Below, piece after piece: positions 23,247 to 36,692 of a DNA stretch of 64,000 nt (position 1 is its first letter; the number at the start of each line of letters is the position of its first letter). The notes beneath the pieces are model-generated. The model did not search any database. It was given only the letters and a program-made list of their open reading frames with translations, and was not told the DNA's origin. This stretch comes from Atriophallophorus winterbourni (Eukaryota; Platyhelminthes; Trematoda; Plagiorchiida; Microphallidae), in assembly GCA_013407085.1 (NCBI GenBank), contig JACCGJ010000601.1, positions 1 through 64,000 of the forward strand. Direction: 5' to 3'. The position numbers and the translations under genes are program-made.

Positions 23247-23252
23247 ATTAAA
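23247..23252 (+). other. Possible poly(A) signal of PIH1D1
   Basis: ATTAAA lies 311 bp after the PIH1D1 stop codon, the nearest hexamer variant noticed downstream on this strand. It is weak evidence by itself. Confidence 0.25.
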
Positions 23253-23357
23253 AGCTTTTGATTGATGTCTAACTAGTAATTGCGATATAACTGGTATTGC
23301 GCTGTGTTCTGGATAACTGTTCTGGGCATTCGTTTGTTGGTGTTTCTGTCACTAATA

Positions 23358-23545
23358 TGTTGGCATGTGGCAAAGCTCTGCGTCATTGTTCACCACCGTG
23401 ATTTACCAACGGAACTGAGCTGCATTTGGAAACACGATGGAATCTCACTACCATTTATTTTTCATCTGTCCAAGCCTGGGCGACCTGACAGTACCGTAGC
23501 ACATGTGCGACAGTGCCTAAGTCAGGCTTGTGATTTCGTACATAC
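23358..23545 (+). repeat. Dispersed repeat, diverged copy
   Basis: Contains GAACTGAGCTGCATTTGGAA, CTCACTACCATTTATTTTTC, AAGCCTGGGCGACCTGACAG, then a shortened CACATGTGCGACAGTG and AGTCAGGCTTGTG. It aligns with 1,060-1,215 with gaps. It lies between the PIH1D1 and KLF 3' ends and includes TTTATT at 23,454-23,459, which reads AATAAA on the KLF strand about 0.9 kb below its stop. Confidence 0.55.
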
Positions 23546-24371
23546 ACGCTGACAGTTTCAAACTGCTACTATCCACGGCTTCTACTATAACTCCATATCA
23601 CAACGAAAAACAAGTCATTAAACCGAATTCGTTTACATATATTTCATTAACGAAGCGTCTAATTTTTCAAAGGAATTGATGCAAGAGTATAAAAAATGGA
23701 TATGTCAGTGGTCAACTCGCTTCAAAGGGTTTTGCGAAACAATGGAATTTTACGATCGCACTTTTTGGTTGAGGATGAAAATTTCATTTTGTACAGAAAC
23801 AAGGACTGGGGGGACAAAATCATTATAAACGCATGCACACACTGAAGGGATCACTGGCTGAACAACATTTGGGGGATTGGGAAAGGGTCAAGAGTTGAAA
23901 TTGAATTCTAACACAGCCATTTATGAGAGGCGATCACATGTGACAAATATAAACCAAAGCTACGAAACAAATTCACTGAACCGTTAACCTTAATAAGTAG
24001 AATAAATATTACAAGCGTGGATATGTGTGTTGCGATACATTTGACAAATTCACAGCCGGCTGATGACAATAACGCTCTCCACAAAAGCCATCGGAAAACA
24101 AGAAATAACGAAAAACAAATCGCAACGTGTTGATATGTAAGAAAGGGAAAAATGCACTTGAACAAGTCACTATCTCATGACTCGAAATTTAAACAAACCA
24201 GCGTTCAGAGTGGATATGTGTTTGGTGTACAAACGATATGGTTGGTTGCAGGTGTGGGTTTTCCTTGATAAATGCAAAAAACGATATGTAATGGGTACAC
24301 TGCGAACGGACGGGCCGTCCGAATACTTGGAGGGGTGTGTAAGGGAAGCGCAACGTTTTCTAGCGGATTCG

Positions 24372-25889
24372 TTAGGTTTGGTGTTTCTTCATGTGTAGTG
24401 TTAAGTGATCACTTCGAGCAAACGCTCTCTGGCATAGCCGACATTGGAACGGGCGATCGCCTGTGTGTTTCCGATAGTGTCGCGTCAGCTCATCCGATCT
24501 GGCGAAGCGCCACGTACAGCCAGGCCAATCACACGGAAACGGTTTCTCTCCCGTATGAACACGCATATGAGCTTTCAAATGTGAACTCTTTGAATAGGCC
24601 TTAGCGCATGTGTTGAACGGGCAAATGTGCAATAGTGCGAGGGATTTTTTCATGCGACTATTCTTTTCTAAATGTGGTTTAGATCTTGGGCCCCTTGTTC
24701 GTCTCCTTGGGAACTGACCTAAATCAACTATCTCGTTAGGTTTCAGCTCTCCGTTACACGTGAGTTCCTCGTTTGAAAGTGAGGTTGTTCCCGGTTGACT
24801 TGTCGTGTGGACAGATGTGTATGTGCCATATCCATAATCGCTTGGTCCAATCATTCCTCTATTGGACTGGTTTGATAGCTGAGACTGAAGTGATGGCGAT
24901 CGCGGAGCGAGGACACGAAACCCGCTGTGATCGACGATTGTAGCGTTTTCCACCCGATACACACAACCATTTAATGACTGTCCCGGAAAGGTTGAAACGT
25001 TCGTCTGACCAATAGTTGAAAGTTTGCTCGCCTGGCATTGTAAGGAGAGGTTGGGATTAGACTGGTTCACGGTAACCAGCTGATTGAGATAATTCGTTGG
25101 CACATAGACTGAGCTTATCTCCCTACTGTTAGATGTCACGTGGTGATCATGGATGATTTCTGTGGAGTAAAAGTGATGCGGAATACCATCCGCTTGTTGA
25201 TCGGGAACTTCCGTGGAATATAACGATAAATCAGTCGTGGAACAGTTCGGATGATGATAGGATGAAACGGGAATAGTGAGCGATATGGCTGAATCTGTCG
25301 GACGAAATGTCGATGTATTATTTATAATTTGCGGTCTGTACATTTCCGTGGTACTCAGTCCACTATCCCACGTATATTGGTTAGTCAGTTGCGAATCATC
25401 CGCTTTGAATCCGCTCGGATGTGGGAATAAGGGCTCTGTTCTTGGTGTGCTCTCTGATGCACTGCTCAGTTCGTAATAGTACTTATTATTGGCGGTACCT
25501 GGAGCAGAATTTTCCTCTGAACTACTGGTTTGCATCACACGCGGGTAGGGGTCAAGTGAAGGTAGTATCGTCACGACAGGATCGCAGTGCAGCGCAACAG
25601 GAATGCAACCAACTTGACCCCTTTGAACCGATAGAAAAGTGTGGCTTAGTGTAGTGGTGGTTGTGGTAGCCGTGATGCTGGAGGATGTTGTGGAAGCCGA
25701 CGTTGTGTTTGCACGTTGTGTTGCGCTGTTCTCCAGAATAAAATCCAGATCAAGTAAGCTTTCATACTCCGCGCCAGATGGTGTGTTGGTGATTTGCTCC
25801 GGACAAGGATTACTACTCCCTGACGAACTTTGATCCGATGTGACCGGTGAGACGATTCCGGATGGCGCGTACGGATAAGTGTAGACAGT
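24372..25889 (-). CDS. KLF: Kruppel-like transcription factor, main coding exon
   Basis: A ~505-codon exon ending in TAA at 24,374-24,372. The C-terminus (about 24,378-24,623) holds three C2H2 fingers: C-x4-C-x12-H-x3-H twice, then C-x2-C-x12-H-x3-H. Linkers are TGEKPFP and TGDRPFQ, and recognition helices [16 protein letters not shown] and RSDHLTLH. These are the invariant KLF contacts for CACCC/GC boxes, and HYRKHTGxRPFQC is closest to the KLF1/2/4 group. A basic stretch ([10 protein letters not shown] ... RMKK) before the fingers looks like a nuclear localisation signal. The long N-terminal part is Ser/Thr/Asn/Pro-rich with a poly-Thr tract, as in transactivation regions. There is no ATG at the open end; TTTTGCAG precedes 25,889, so this is an internal-acceptor exon needing an upstream first exon. 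Confidence 0.93.
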   Translation of the reverse strand, partial: TVYTYPYAPSGIVSPVTSDQSSSGSSNPCPEQITNTPSGAEYESLLDLDFILENSATQRANTTSASTTSSSITATTTTTTLSHTFLSVQRGQVGCIPVALHCDPVVTILPSLDPYPRVMQTSSSEENSAPGTANNKYYYELSSASESTPRTEPLFPHPSGFKADDSQLTNQYTWDSGLSTTEMYRPQIINNTSTFRPTDSAISLTIPVSSYHHPNCSTTDLSLYSTEVPDQQADGIPHHFYSTEIIHDHHVTSNSREISSVYVPTNYLNQLVTVNQSNPNLSLQCQASKLSTIGQTNVSTFPGQSLNGCVYRVENATIVDHSGFRVLAPRSPSLQSQLSNQSNRGMIGPSDYGYGTYTSVHTTSQPGTTSLSNEELTCNGELKPNEIVDLGQFPRRRTRGPRSKPHLEKNSRMKKSLALLHICPFNTCAKAYSKSSHLKAHMRVHTGEKPFPCDWPGCTWRFARSDELTRHYRKHTGDRPFQCRLCQRAFARSDHLTLHMKKHQT

Positions 25890-27539
25890 CTGCAAAATTA
25901 TAAGTAGAAAAGTTAAATTTCTGAATTCAAGTTAGTGCGAACATCAAAAATGTCATCAGAAAAAAATGACTCCAGCTGAATAACTACTAGAACAGAATTT
26001 AATATTTGATTAATTCATACTTCAATGATGCTACCGGAAGTACTGCTCGTAACGTGCCGTACTGCTCTCTGTGCCGCAATTATGAGTGACTACTGTTAAA
26101 GTGAGACTGCAGATTTGGTATTTTAAATTGTTTCTTCGCTCAATTGTGCTTGCTGGGCTTATTTTGTTTGCACAGCTGTACGGTCATGGGAATACATATG
26201 GGATAGCACAGCAATAATTGTGTGAGAAACACAAACGGACTGAGTGAGGATGGAGTAACAGTGTTTCAAATTAACGGGTCATGTCGGGGAAAAGTTGAAG
26301 GTGTAGTAATGAAATGAAGCGAATCTGGCAATCAAGGTGACCACAAAACTAGAGACCGTGCATTGTGCAAAGTTTAAAAATGGTGGTTTAAGTCATCCTG
26401 GCGTTTTCCATTAGAGATAGAAAAGTTGAATACATACACGCCGTTCTTCTGTTACGATGCACCTACAGAGTGATTACGTTGCGCTGGCATCATAGATATT
26501 TGGGTTCGCCAGTCAGCTCGTTAGGTTAAGCTATTCTCATGTAGCCACTGCTCAAGTGAATATAAAAACGCTCACGTTTTGCTCAGGTTCCAGGCAATTG
26601 CATTAAAACAAGCCATTTACGGTAATAAAGCGTATTTGGTTGTTCAAAACGAAATAACTGTTGACGTTCCGATTGGCTTATCCCACTCAAATGAAAAAAT
26701 TCCAATTAACCGAAGAAGTCATAACTATATTCTTGTTTCAGAGAAATCGAATTAAATGCGATCACTTGGGAGTTTATGGTCGTCTCGCATTGAAGCTTCG
26801 TTGAAACATTCTATCCGGCAATCACACCGGGTCCTGCCGTTCAACAGCCTATCGTAAAACAACTCCCGTAATCAACGCTAATATCGATTTTATCACTGCC
26901 TAGCACAGTGATCAGTTGTCATATTCAAGGTTAATTAAGGTTTAGACAAACGTGTTTGCACGCGGTTGACTAAATTGACTACAAAAAAACGTCTTTTTGT
27001 TAATACACTGACAGTCCATTGCCGTTTTCGGGCTGTTTATTTTCCTCAACTAAAGGTACAACTAAACATAGTGTTCACATACAACACCACGGATGATCGC
27101 GAGCCAACCGCCGAATCTCTTGCAATTGAACTCTTTTGTTGATGAGCATATCCGAAGCACTTACACTCCACCATGGCTTCGGACCATTTACTCTCATTCG
27201 AGGAAGCTAGAGGGATTACAAACAATAAACCTTGTTTCTCTGTTCCTTACATCCTCTGAGAAATGCTTCTTCAATTCAATGGATCATTAGGATAAGTCAA
27301 ATCGTAATTACTAATTGTTCACGCTCATATTCAGCACAAACTAATTCTTGTTCTGCCAAGGTTAAATCATAGATTAGGTATCGATACTTTCCTTCGATTC
27401 AGAACGCCTTTGTTGTTAGTCAAGCCAAGATCTTTCATGTTTACTGAAATCCCTTATTGGTCCCTTCTTACACACACACACACACCTGAAGAACAGTTGA
27501 CCCAAACATATATTGTCGATCGAAATTTCTTCCTTCCAA

Positions 27540-27685
27540 TTCACAAATAAAATTGCTTTTGCTCCTCTTTTGAAGCACATGGACACACACATTAAAGTAC
27601 GATTTGTTTAATTTTCATACATATGTCCTAAGGTATTGCACAGCTATTTGCTTTATTCACGATAAATCTTGAATCTTGAATCTTA
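27540..27685 (+). repeat. Possible CR1 3'-UTR/tail fragment
   Basis: Ends in CTTGAATCTTGAATCTT, similar to the (CCTTGAAT)n tails that close the CR1 fragments at 33,205 and 45,430. The preceding ~100 bp lacks coding homology. Judged on the tail alone. Confidence 0.3.
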
Positions 27686-29721
27686 AAGAGTGGGTCTACC
27701 GAGAAGTTTGCCTTAAGTTCAAGTCAGGGCGGTTATTGCACCTGTTCCCAGTGGCGTTTGTTAAGTGTATCTTGTACTTGGGGTCCACCAGTATGAAGCG
27801 ATTGGATTTTGATTTCTTATAATTCACCCGGATGAACACGGTGCTCATGTTTTCACTTTTTTCCACTGAGATTTCTATAATTTACCGCATCTAGTCATTT
27901 TGCTCTGATTAAAATAGGGATTTGCACTTTATTTTAACGGCATTGAAGGAAGCTCTTTGGATAACAGCGGCCTACATACCATTCTTATCATACGCCAATA
28001 CATCGTTGACAATCGAGCTTTTTTCATAGTTTTGTGATTTCAATATCTTGTTCACAAGCACAATTTTTTATCGATTCAGCTACTGTAACCAAGTTATCGA
28101 TCGCAACACGGTCTTTGCTTTTAACTCTTGTTGGCAAAAACCACGGGGTGCCATTTATTATTGATTAAAGTGGTAATCGTTTAATTTTAGATTATTTACT
28201 CAATGAAGAGTTATAAAACACCGAATGGTGTCTGCTTCTTTCCAAGCTGTATTTCTAGGTCACAATCGCTACACTCGTTCATACGAGTAACTCGATTAGG
28301 TTCATTTAAGATTGACAGAAATATTGCGTCTTTCTCTTTACCAACCATGATTGAGCTTCAAGATTGATGTTAAACGTAGCTTCTTAGTCCGTAACAATGA
28401 AGCTTATACTATTGTTCAGAATGTGTCATGTCCCAACGCATGAACGATTGTCACTTGTGCCCCATTCTTTCATTTCGAAATCCATCTTCAAACGTTTGTT
28501 TTTCATTCGAAATGGCATCATTTTCAAGGCCCTGCAAACGCTTCCCCACATGTTCCAGTTGCAACCAGCAAACTACTCGTACTCATTATAACGTTATCAA
28601 GTTTGATTCTCTCGATAAACAGTAATCTTCTCAAAGCAATAGCTGGATTAAAAAAATTACCGTTGGTAATTTAAAGCGATAGACAGGTGAGTATGATTCC
28701 CTACATAACTTTTCCCAAATTCAGTCTAACAACGGCTAATAGCACAGCACTGGTAATTCGTAGTTGACAGTCCAAGATGACAACAACCGTAGAAGCGGTA
28801 TACGTGGATCAGACATGGTTGCTATGACAACCGAGAGATTGGTCCAATTTCCCCGGTCGAATCGAAGGGCTGCTGGTTAGTTTATCTTGTATCATCAGAA
28901 CACACGATCAGTTGGTAAATGTTAGAAGCACGGTGCGAGACTGCTCACAGACAATCCAGAGTAGATTGTCGATTGTTTTTACACACGATAGAATGATGTA
29001 ATTTGTTAATAAATACACTATTGTTGGTGTAATCATCGAGAGTGAGGGTTTAATGGGGAACGAAGCGGGGAAATCAATTAATCATTTAGGTCTTGTTGGC
29101 TGAATGCAAACTACGTAATGAATCACGCATCCCCAGTAGTAAACCAGCAATCTACTAAACTCAAATACCTGAAAGTTACAGCCTCAAACTATAAAACTAT
29201 GAAAACCAGCCAGCAAGAAAGAGACCAGAACGAAGGTCATTGGATACATTGGCACCGTCCCATTTTAAAATTAACAATTCGTTCACTGTGGACAAATTTC
29301 AATTGAAACTCACGCGTGAGGAGGTAATTGCATGCGAGTACGGGTGTTAAAAGTATGCCGTCAATTACAAGGAAGAAATGGAACATTCCTAGAATCTGTC
29401 CTTCCTAACCCATTGCATACGAAGAGACGTTGCTATCAATTTAAAGTGCAGTTGTGCGCAACATAGCAAAACGAATTAGTGTGTTCTTCACTCTCTCAAT
29501 AGGAAAGTGTAAGGAAGCAATCCATCGTATAGTTCATTACATGAAACAAAAACAACTTATTGAATGAGTGCTAATCATTTATCTCCTTTCTCTACATAAA
29601 CGATATGCCAGCGTTTGTTTTATCTTGACAGCTGTTCAAAAATGGTGACCATGTTTTGTAAATAAAGTGGTACAGTAAAGTGGGACTAAAATCCATTTTG
29701 CATGCATTTCCATCACACCCC

Positions 29722-29753
29722 ACAGCCGGGTTTGTGCTGTCTCCGCTCATCAG
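29722..29753 (-). ncRNA. Hammerhead-like motif, degenerate
   Basis: The minus strand reads CTCAC, CTGATGAG, CGGAGACAGCA, CAAACCCGGCTG, then GTGGGGTGTGATGG. CTGATGA is intact and CTCAC/GTGGG could form helix I, but the GAAA core is replaced by CAAA, so it is likely inactive. The downstream text (GTGTGATGGAAATGCATGCA) matches the motifs at 32,484 and 44,690. Confidence 0.45.
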
Positions 29754-30708
29754 GTGAGGACAGTAGGATGATGGCCCACGTGAATTGAGAAGAGAATTGG
29801 AGAAATGGTTAACAAGGTTTGAACTTGTAAATTCGGGCTAATTTGGAATATGAGAATTCATCGATCGACCAAGATTTCGTCCGTAACGACGTAAACATTG
29901 GATACTACATAACATTATCTCAACCGAGAGTAAACGGCATCTGTATAGAATCCGAGACGAAAGGACTAATGGGTTCTAGTCATTATTGTGAAACACAAAA
30001 TCAGTACGTAAAAGACGTATTCACAATTTGTCTCGAGTACTTAGCCATTACTTACATTCCAAGCGAAGCGTAAGATTAGTTTGAGCGGTGTAACGCTTAA
30101 CTGTGATTAGCTTTAAAAATCTCACAGAGAATAGCATGATCAGCTTTGTCTAACGCGGTTATCATACGTTTAGAATTAGGAAAAATTTGGTTCAGCAAAG
30201 AACAGATCAGTCTTGGGCATACTTGTGTTTTCCTTGTCGCTGAGATTGGCTCAATTTGGTTCGATGTTCCGTATTGCCAACCTTGCCTATCAATGGTTTC
30301 CAAGTTTAGCTTTGTTTCAGTTTTACCTGGCATTTTAAGTCTACTTGAGTCTAATATTTCACTTCCACTAGATAAATGTAAATAATAAATTGTACCGATG
30401 TGTATGTGCAAATGGTAATGTGCACTCCACGAACAGGTCTGTTCCATCGCTATTTTGTTCGAGTATCGCTAATCCGAAGGTCGTTCAAACATATTTCACA
30501 GGCAAAACGTATTTCAAGAATGAATTTTGATAATTCAAAAAGAAAGAATTGATATCAAATGAAGTTGGCAAACATTGGAATCGCGTGTTTCGACAATTTC
30601 TAAAAATCAGTGGTAGCGAAACAATATCTTTTTAGGCAATATATCCGTCTTAGTGATATAGAAACACCATGAAAGGCAAGTAGGAATAAACTTGAAGTAG
30701 AATACAAG

Positions 30709-31015
<307 letters not shown>

Positions 31016-32483
31016 CGATAGATCGATTGATCAAAAGGCTTCCTGATTCATTGATTGATCTGCAAATGCATAGTATTTTCTGCAGGTTTCCGCGCAAACT
31101 TTCAAGCCTTTTTAACTGTGTTGCACCAACTATCTTAATCTGAGATCCTTTCCAATTTACCTCGATCGTACGCAAAGTTACGCGCATAGAAACTAAAAAT
31201 CACTTTTTCAGCTGAATCGAGATAAATGGTCCACCTTTCGCTGATTCAATGATCTTTGTCAGCCGCTATGTTTAATATCACTCTGTTTGAAGTCATCGAA
31301 ACAGGAATGAAATGATTAAATTTCTTCTTTTTTTAGCATCGAGCAAATGTCATCTGAAGCCTTGCTCGAGTGTCTTTCTGTCACCACGAGTTAAGCACGT
31401 GGATTTTCGTTTAAGCCGAACAGTCATTTCTACTGCTGATGCAACTTTTCACGTGTACAACGAAAACGAGGACGACATCAATTTATTTCTCAAATTAAAC
31501 CGGTGACGTAGCATTGCTACCGTGAAATTTTAAACATCGTCACATTTAAAACGGAATTAGGTGTAAAGATAAGTGAACAAGTATTTGTTGCAAACACAAT
31601 CGATTTACGGTAGAAGACGAAGCTCTCGTCGATGAGCGCAATGATGCAGTTAAGATCGCATAACCAACCGATAAAGAGTAAACTTTTGATGTAATACGAC
31701 AGTTTACTTAAGGGTTAAAATAATTAAGTGGATTATTAATTGTCTTTTATATGTCATTGCCTATCAACTAATATTAACGCTTAAGAGACCACTAGATATA
31801 CAAGTGAACATTGGTCATTAGTAAACGCTAATATCTAAATGAAAGTCCCCATGTGACTCTTATTTATAACCCCGTGGTTAGTCTTACGGACCATATGCAA
31901 CTGTACCTACAAATTCAAATGAGCTTGAATACAGCAAGGCTATTTACACTAGGCTTAAGCTGATGATTTCGTAGCAATAATAAACTTGAGTAAGCATAGA
32001 GGAACCTGGTTAAGATAATTGCTATGAGCATGAGATTGTGGGAGCATGTGGCCTCTCCCATCTGAATCGCTTAACTATATAAGGCAGGTTGAATAAGACT
32101 GAGACAGTTTTGCTTCTGTGATGCTCTACCATGGGATGATCACGGGGTTTAGAGCAGCCCTTGACTAGCCAGTCAAGCCCAATGAGGTGCCTTGTTGGAG
32201 TGTATGGTTTCAGGCACAATTAATGTTGTGACAGGAATTCCCTTCTATCTTAACATTTAAATCTTACAACAGTGGTACAGTCATCAGTTGCAATTCGTTC
32301 TTACTTTAACACCAAATAAGAAGGACGCGTGTCATTATATTTTAGAACGTTACGTGAGCTGAACCAATGTTACTTAAGTGTATCATCAAGTTGATTTCAA
32401 TTTTGTTCGATTTTAGAAGGCAACGTTAACTGAGCCGATGAGCATATTTCATAGCACGAGGATCTTGATCCTACTGTCACTAC

Positions 32484-32514
32484 CTGATAAATGCAAGAAG
32501 CAGGGAAACCGGTC
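32484..32514 (+). ncRNA. Hammerhead-like motif upstream of CR1 fragment (copy 1)
   Basis: Reads CACTAC, CTGATAA, ATGCAAGAAGCAGG, GAAACCGGTC, then ATGGG. GAAAC-CG-GTC (AC/GT helix III with a two-base loop, cleavage-type C) is intact; CTGATGA has changed to CTGATAA. Helix II would be TGC/GCA. Together with the copy at 44,690, where CTGATGA is intact but GAAA has become AAAA, the ancestor had a full core. Confidence 0.5.
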
Positions 32515-32537
32515 ATGGGTTTGTGTGATGGAAATGC

Positions 32538-33210
32538 GTGCAAATAGGATCTTTTGACCAAGCAAACAGATTGTTGGGTATCTTTAGAAGAATATTTGGA
32601 AGATTCTCTCTGGTAACGTTACGAAGGATAATGAACGTCTACCTTCGCCCTACGATGGAGTATGCGGTAGAGGTCTGGGCTCCTTGGCTGCGAAAAGACA
32701 TTGCTCTCTTCGATAAAATCTATCATAGAGCAACAAAGTTAGTGATGGGTCTTCGCAATGTGCCGTACACCGTAAGATTGCGACGTCTGGGTCTATGCGA
32801 CTTTACCCAAAGGAGGATACGACGCGACTTATAGAATTGTGTCTACTGAAGGACATCCACTAAAACACTTGCTCGATGTGTGTGGTGGGAAAGTGACACG
32901 CGGACATACCTTATCTCTTTACGTCCCAAGTTCCCGTATTGATTGTCGGCGCCATTTTTTCGCCGTACGTGCTATATTTCTTTGGAATTCCCTACTCCAA
33001 CATGTGGTGGACTCTCCTTGCCTGGCAGCTTTCAAAGCGAAATTGGACTCACATATGCAATAGAATAACATTCGTGAGCCTTACATTTGATATTCACTAT
33101 TGCTTTTATACTATTGTATTTTTCCTGTTTTTATTTATACCGTAATCCTGTGGTGTTGTAAAGTAATAACTTTTTTAACCATAAATCCTTGAATCCTTGA
33201 ATCCTTGGTT
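32538..33210 (+). pseudogene. CR1-like 3' fragment (copy 1)
   Basis: Encodes [55 protein letters not shown] and GLRNVPYTVRLRRLGL. An 11-nt deletion relative to copy 2 (RRD then TYRIVSTEG) shifts the frame, and the remainder ends FFAVRAIFLWNSLLQ, FKAKLDSHMQ. The tail is two to three CCTTGAAT units at 33,184-33,207. This is the C-terminal end of ORF2 of a CR1-type element, a different subfamily from 58,380-61,275. Confidence 0.8.
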
Positions 33211-36200
33211 TGGTTTTCAAGAGCAATTGTTCAAGAAGACGTTAGGCTGAATGTCAAAAACCGGGGTCTTTGTGAATAGCAACGTTGTCAATAGTTTTGT
33301 TGATAACTCTTAGAAATAAACCAATCAAGTCGGCATCCAGAGCTCGTACGGACAATAATCGATGCAAATTACATGAGTTCGATCATGTTTACCACACAAA
33401 TGTTCATGTAAGAAGATTCTGCAATCACAAAATTTTAACCCATCACTTTTATTTCATTGTTTTTTTTAATTTTAATAATCATAAGACACCTGTGAGTAGG
33501 CTTCCAACAGCACGTTTACCGTTTAACCACCTGTTTTATGCGCCCGGTCTAATCAATAAGTTCGTCACTAGCTCACTTGGAATATCTCAGAGCATATTAA
33601 TCAATAATGTATTGTATTATTGAGAATACCAGGAAATGTAGAGTGTCGCACGCGTATTCGTTGTCTCAGAGACGATACTGCTTAAATGTTGTAAGATTAT
33701 GCACGTGGCGATGGTTTCGCAATGGACAAAAGCGACCTCCACAGGTATACCGGTACGAATTGAGCTCGAAGGCATTTCCGCATTATACCTCGATTTCAAT
33801 GATTCCTGAACAACGGTCATGGACCACAAACCTTTCCATTGAATGATCTGTTATCAATTGTTGGTTTATTGGTTGTTTTAAGACTGTAATAAGGAAATCG
33901 AAAACTCTCAACGCATCAGCCTTCAGATAGTATTGTTCAACTGCAGCTATGTAAATTTGCTTGCGGGTTGAATAACTTTAGGGTGTAAATCGTTGTGTGA
34001 TCTACAAGCAAGTAAGAAGTGTTCTGTTTAAGATAAGATAACTCATTAAATGCGAGCTTTGCAAAGTCGATATTGATTTGGTGGGTCTGAGAAATAATAG
34101 TGGAATAATTGGTGTGGAAGGTAAACTCAGCGTTCGAAACGTTAATGACAGCTTTTGACGGTATCTATAACAAGGACACTCTGAGTAGAAGGGTCCGATG
34201 AGAAGGCTAACAACAAACCGTGAATGCCTAAGAAAACTTGCCTGAAAAATTATCCAGCGCAATTCATTTTACTTGTATTCACGATAGTATTCGAAATAAG
34301 AATAGTGATAAAATTGAATTTAGCAATCGAGAAAATACTTGTAGCTCAGGAATAACATGTAGATGTTCGCCGAATTCGTATTGTAACTCGAGAACGTTTC
34401 ATCATCAGATTGGATGACATCGTCGAGAAAAATCTCGTGCGAAGCCTTAGCTGTCGTCGGCATGATAACAAATAGTAAGGCAACTACTTCCATTAATCGT
34501 AATCATATTACTACCGCATAAAGAATAGAGGCAACTCAAATCAGTTATACACCTTCGGTTTTCAATGACTCTTCGGAAAGGTGCGAAATCAACGCCTACC
34601 TCTTCTCATTCATGCCCACAGAACGATAAGTGTTTTACAAAAGTGATGTGTTGCTCACATCCCCCGATAAGTGTTTTAATTCGAAAATCTTCATGCGAGA
34701 AATCCAAAAACATGCAGACGAACTTTGGGCAGGCGGTAGAGTTTTGTCAACAATAAAATACCCTTAATCGTCTGACTTGCAGCCCGCTGGAGAAAGCTAA
34801 TGCCTAATCGAGTGGGCAAGCTTTGAGCAAATCTAAGGTTAGCAAAGTTGTACTTTGAGGCCACCATTAAATACAGTTCACACAACGAATCACGGTGCTT
34901 AAATACAGAATCAAGAGGAATTGCGCGTCAAAACGCGCAAAAACACAAATGGATAGCGCATGGAAACTCAACAACAACACCTATAAGCTTTGATATTGTC
35001 GATTGCACTGGATGGAAGATAAATGGGGCTCGTCAGCTGGAGACTATGCAGAGAAGTGCGCCCCTCTATATATCTGGGTGTGTATGTTTTGAAACATTTT
35101 ACCGCATTTCGCGTTTTCTAGCAGATAATCGTATAAAGAATACGTAAAAGCCAAATGAAATTAGTGAAACCACATGCCGGTGACCAAAAAGTGTATCCAT
35201 TCGAATGTTATTATTATGTTATCATTCTCCCCAGGCCCGTGTGAATTTGCTCGGCATCAGAGCCATCACGAATGTCCGAACCGGAGAGTACCCTACATTT
35301 GCGAATAAGAATTAAAAGTACCGAGTAGGAAGATAATGCTGAATGATAGATATGGCTATAATGAATCGAGTGAATACTAATGTAACTGATGACTTCTCAA
35401 CTCAACTGGGATCAAAATTAAATAAGGCGACCAACTTAAAGCAGTATCCGATGATTTTTGTATTAGAAATTTAAATTTTTTAAGATTTTTTATCGTCATT
35501 TTCTGGTCCCTGTGTGAATACTAAATTTAGTGAATTTATTTAATTGGTCCCTATATCTTTAACAATAAGCACCTCCATTTTGTCTCATTTAGAGGCGAGA
35601 TAGAAATATCGAATCGCTTAAGCATAGCTCGCCAAATCATCTAAGCGAAATAAAGATTGTGAAGACTAATAAGAACCTACAAGGGAGAGAAAATTTCTGC
35701 ACTCTTTTTTTCAGAACTCAGAAAATTTTATGGTAGAAAAAGCAGTAAGCTTAACAATAACCATCTAACCCAAAACGATATCACAAACGCGACTGAGGCA
35801 ACCTCAATGCAACAATCAACGGAAACGGAAACTAAGCATGCATTTCACTGGCCGCAATTTAACGAGAAATTCGCCGATAATTTGTACTGCTCATCGCAAC
35901 GCAAATATACGAGTTATTATACCGAATACATAGATGGTTTCAGACAAGCCGTTCATTCGGATAAACAAACATGTTCATAACCGAGCATGAAGATAGTAAC
36001 TTTGGGGACAGTGCACGGAAATTTCCCATGTAACGCTGTACGCGTCACGATTAATAGGAAACACTAAACTGGTGATCATAATAGCTGAAATATAATCACT
36101 TTGGCCACCATCTCTGATAGCACCTGACATGATCAGGGCTTGTTTTCTAGGAGTTCGTTCAAATAGTTCTCCATCCATGGTTAATGATAGCAATAAGGTA

Positions 36201-36605
36201 ACTTTAAGCAACTTCCATAAAAATAACATACTGACAATAGATGAACGAAAATTCATAGAGGCTAGTATTTTACATGAAATCGTGGAGCAGTCAATGCTCG
36301 TGGTACTTTGGGTGCCATGCTCCAATGTGTTACACATGCAATCGCTTCAACGATTTCCAGTCATTATTTGTAATCCATTTTCGAGTAAAATCTACCCTTT
36401 TATAAATACTGTGCACAAGCACAAATTCGGATTATTAGATCGACCATCACAGTTGGTGATTCTATTTCAAAACGAAGGTTCGAATTATGCTCATTGTTAT
36501 TGTCATTTTATGTCGAACTCCCAATTATTACTATTGTTCGAGAATTAATTTACGCGAGGTATTTTAATAAACGATTAGATGGAGATGAGTAGTATTCATA
36601 CTTAC

Positions 36606-36692
36606 CTTGTATTGATACAAGTCGTCACGACGGAGAACCGTCGGCTGTAGTTCATCGAATCCATTGAAACCCATTGTCGTTGTCCCAGCCAT
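36606..36692 (-). CDS. KLF: Candidate KLF first coding exon (copy 1)
   Basis: On the minus strand ATG GCT GGG opens a 29-codon stretch, MAGTTTMGFNGFDELQPTVL then RRDDLYQYK, that ends precisely at AAG|GTAAGTATG, a consensus donor. Phase 0 matches the acceptor of the KLF main exon at 25,889 (…QYK joined to TVYTYPYAP), giving a 534-residue protein. The intervening intron would be about 10.7 kb. The exon is unchanged in the second copy at 48,737-48,823. No other good upstream exon was found, but transcript evidence is absent, so the link is inferred. Confidence 0.55.

Noticed and set aside
31312..31506. Possible last exon (ASSKCHLKPCSS... to a stop) preceded by TTCTTTTTTTAG, also at 43,609-43,803
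   Set aside because: The acceptor is good, but the one difference between copies is a Ser/Phe change and no homologous protein or upstream exon was recognised. Insufficient to call.
32430..32460. GCCGATGAGCATATTTCATAGCACGA as an additional hammerhead
   Set aside because: GATGAG and GCACGA are present, but there is no GAAA or GTC and it is only ~45 bp from the better motif. Probably coincidence.
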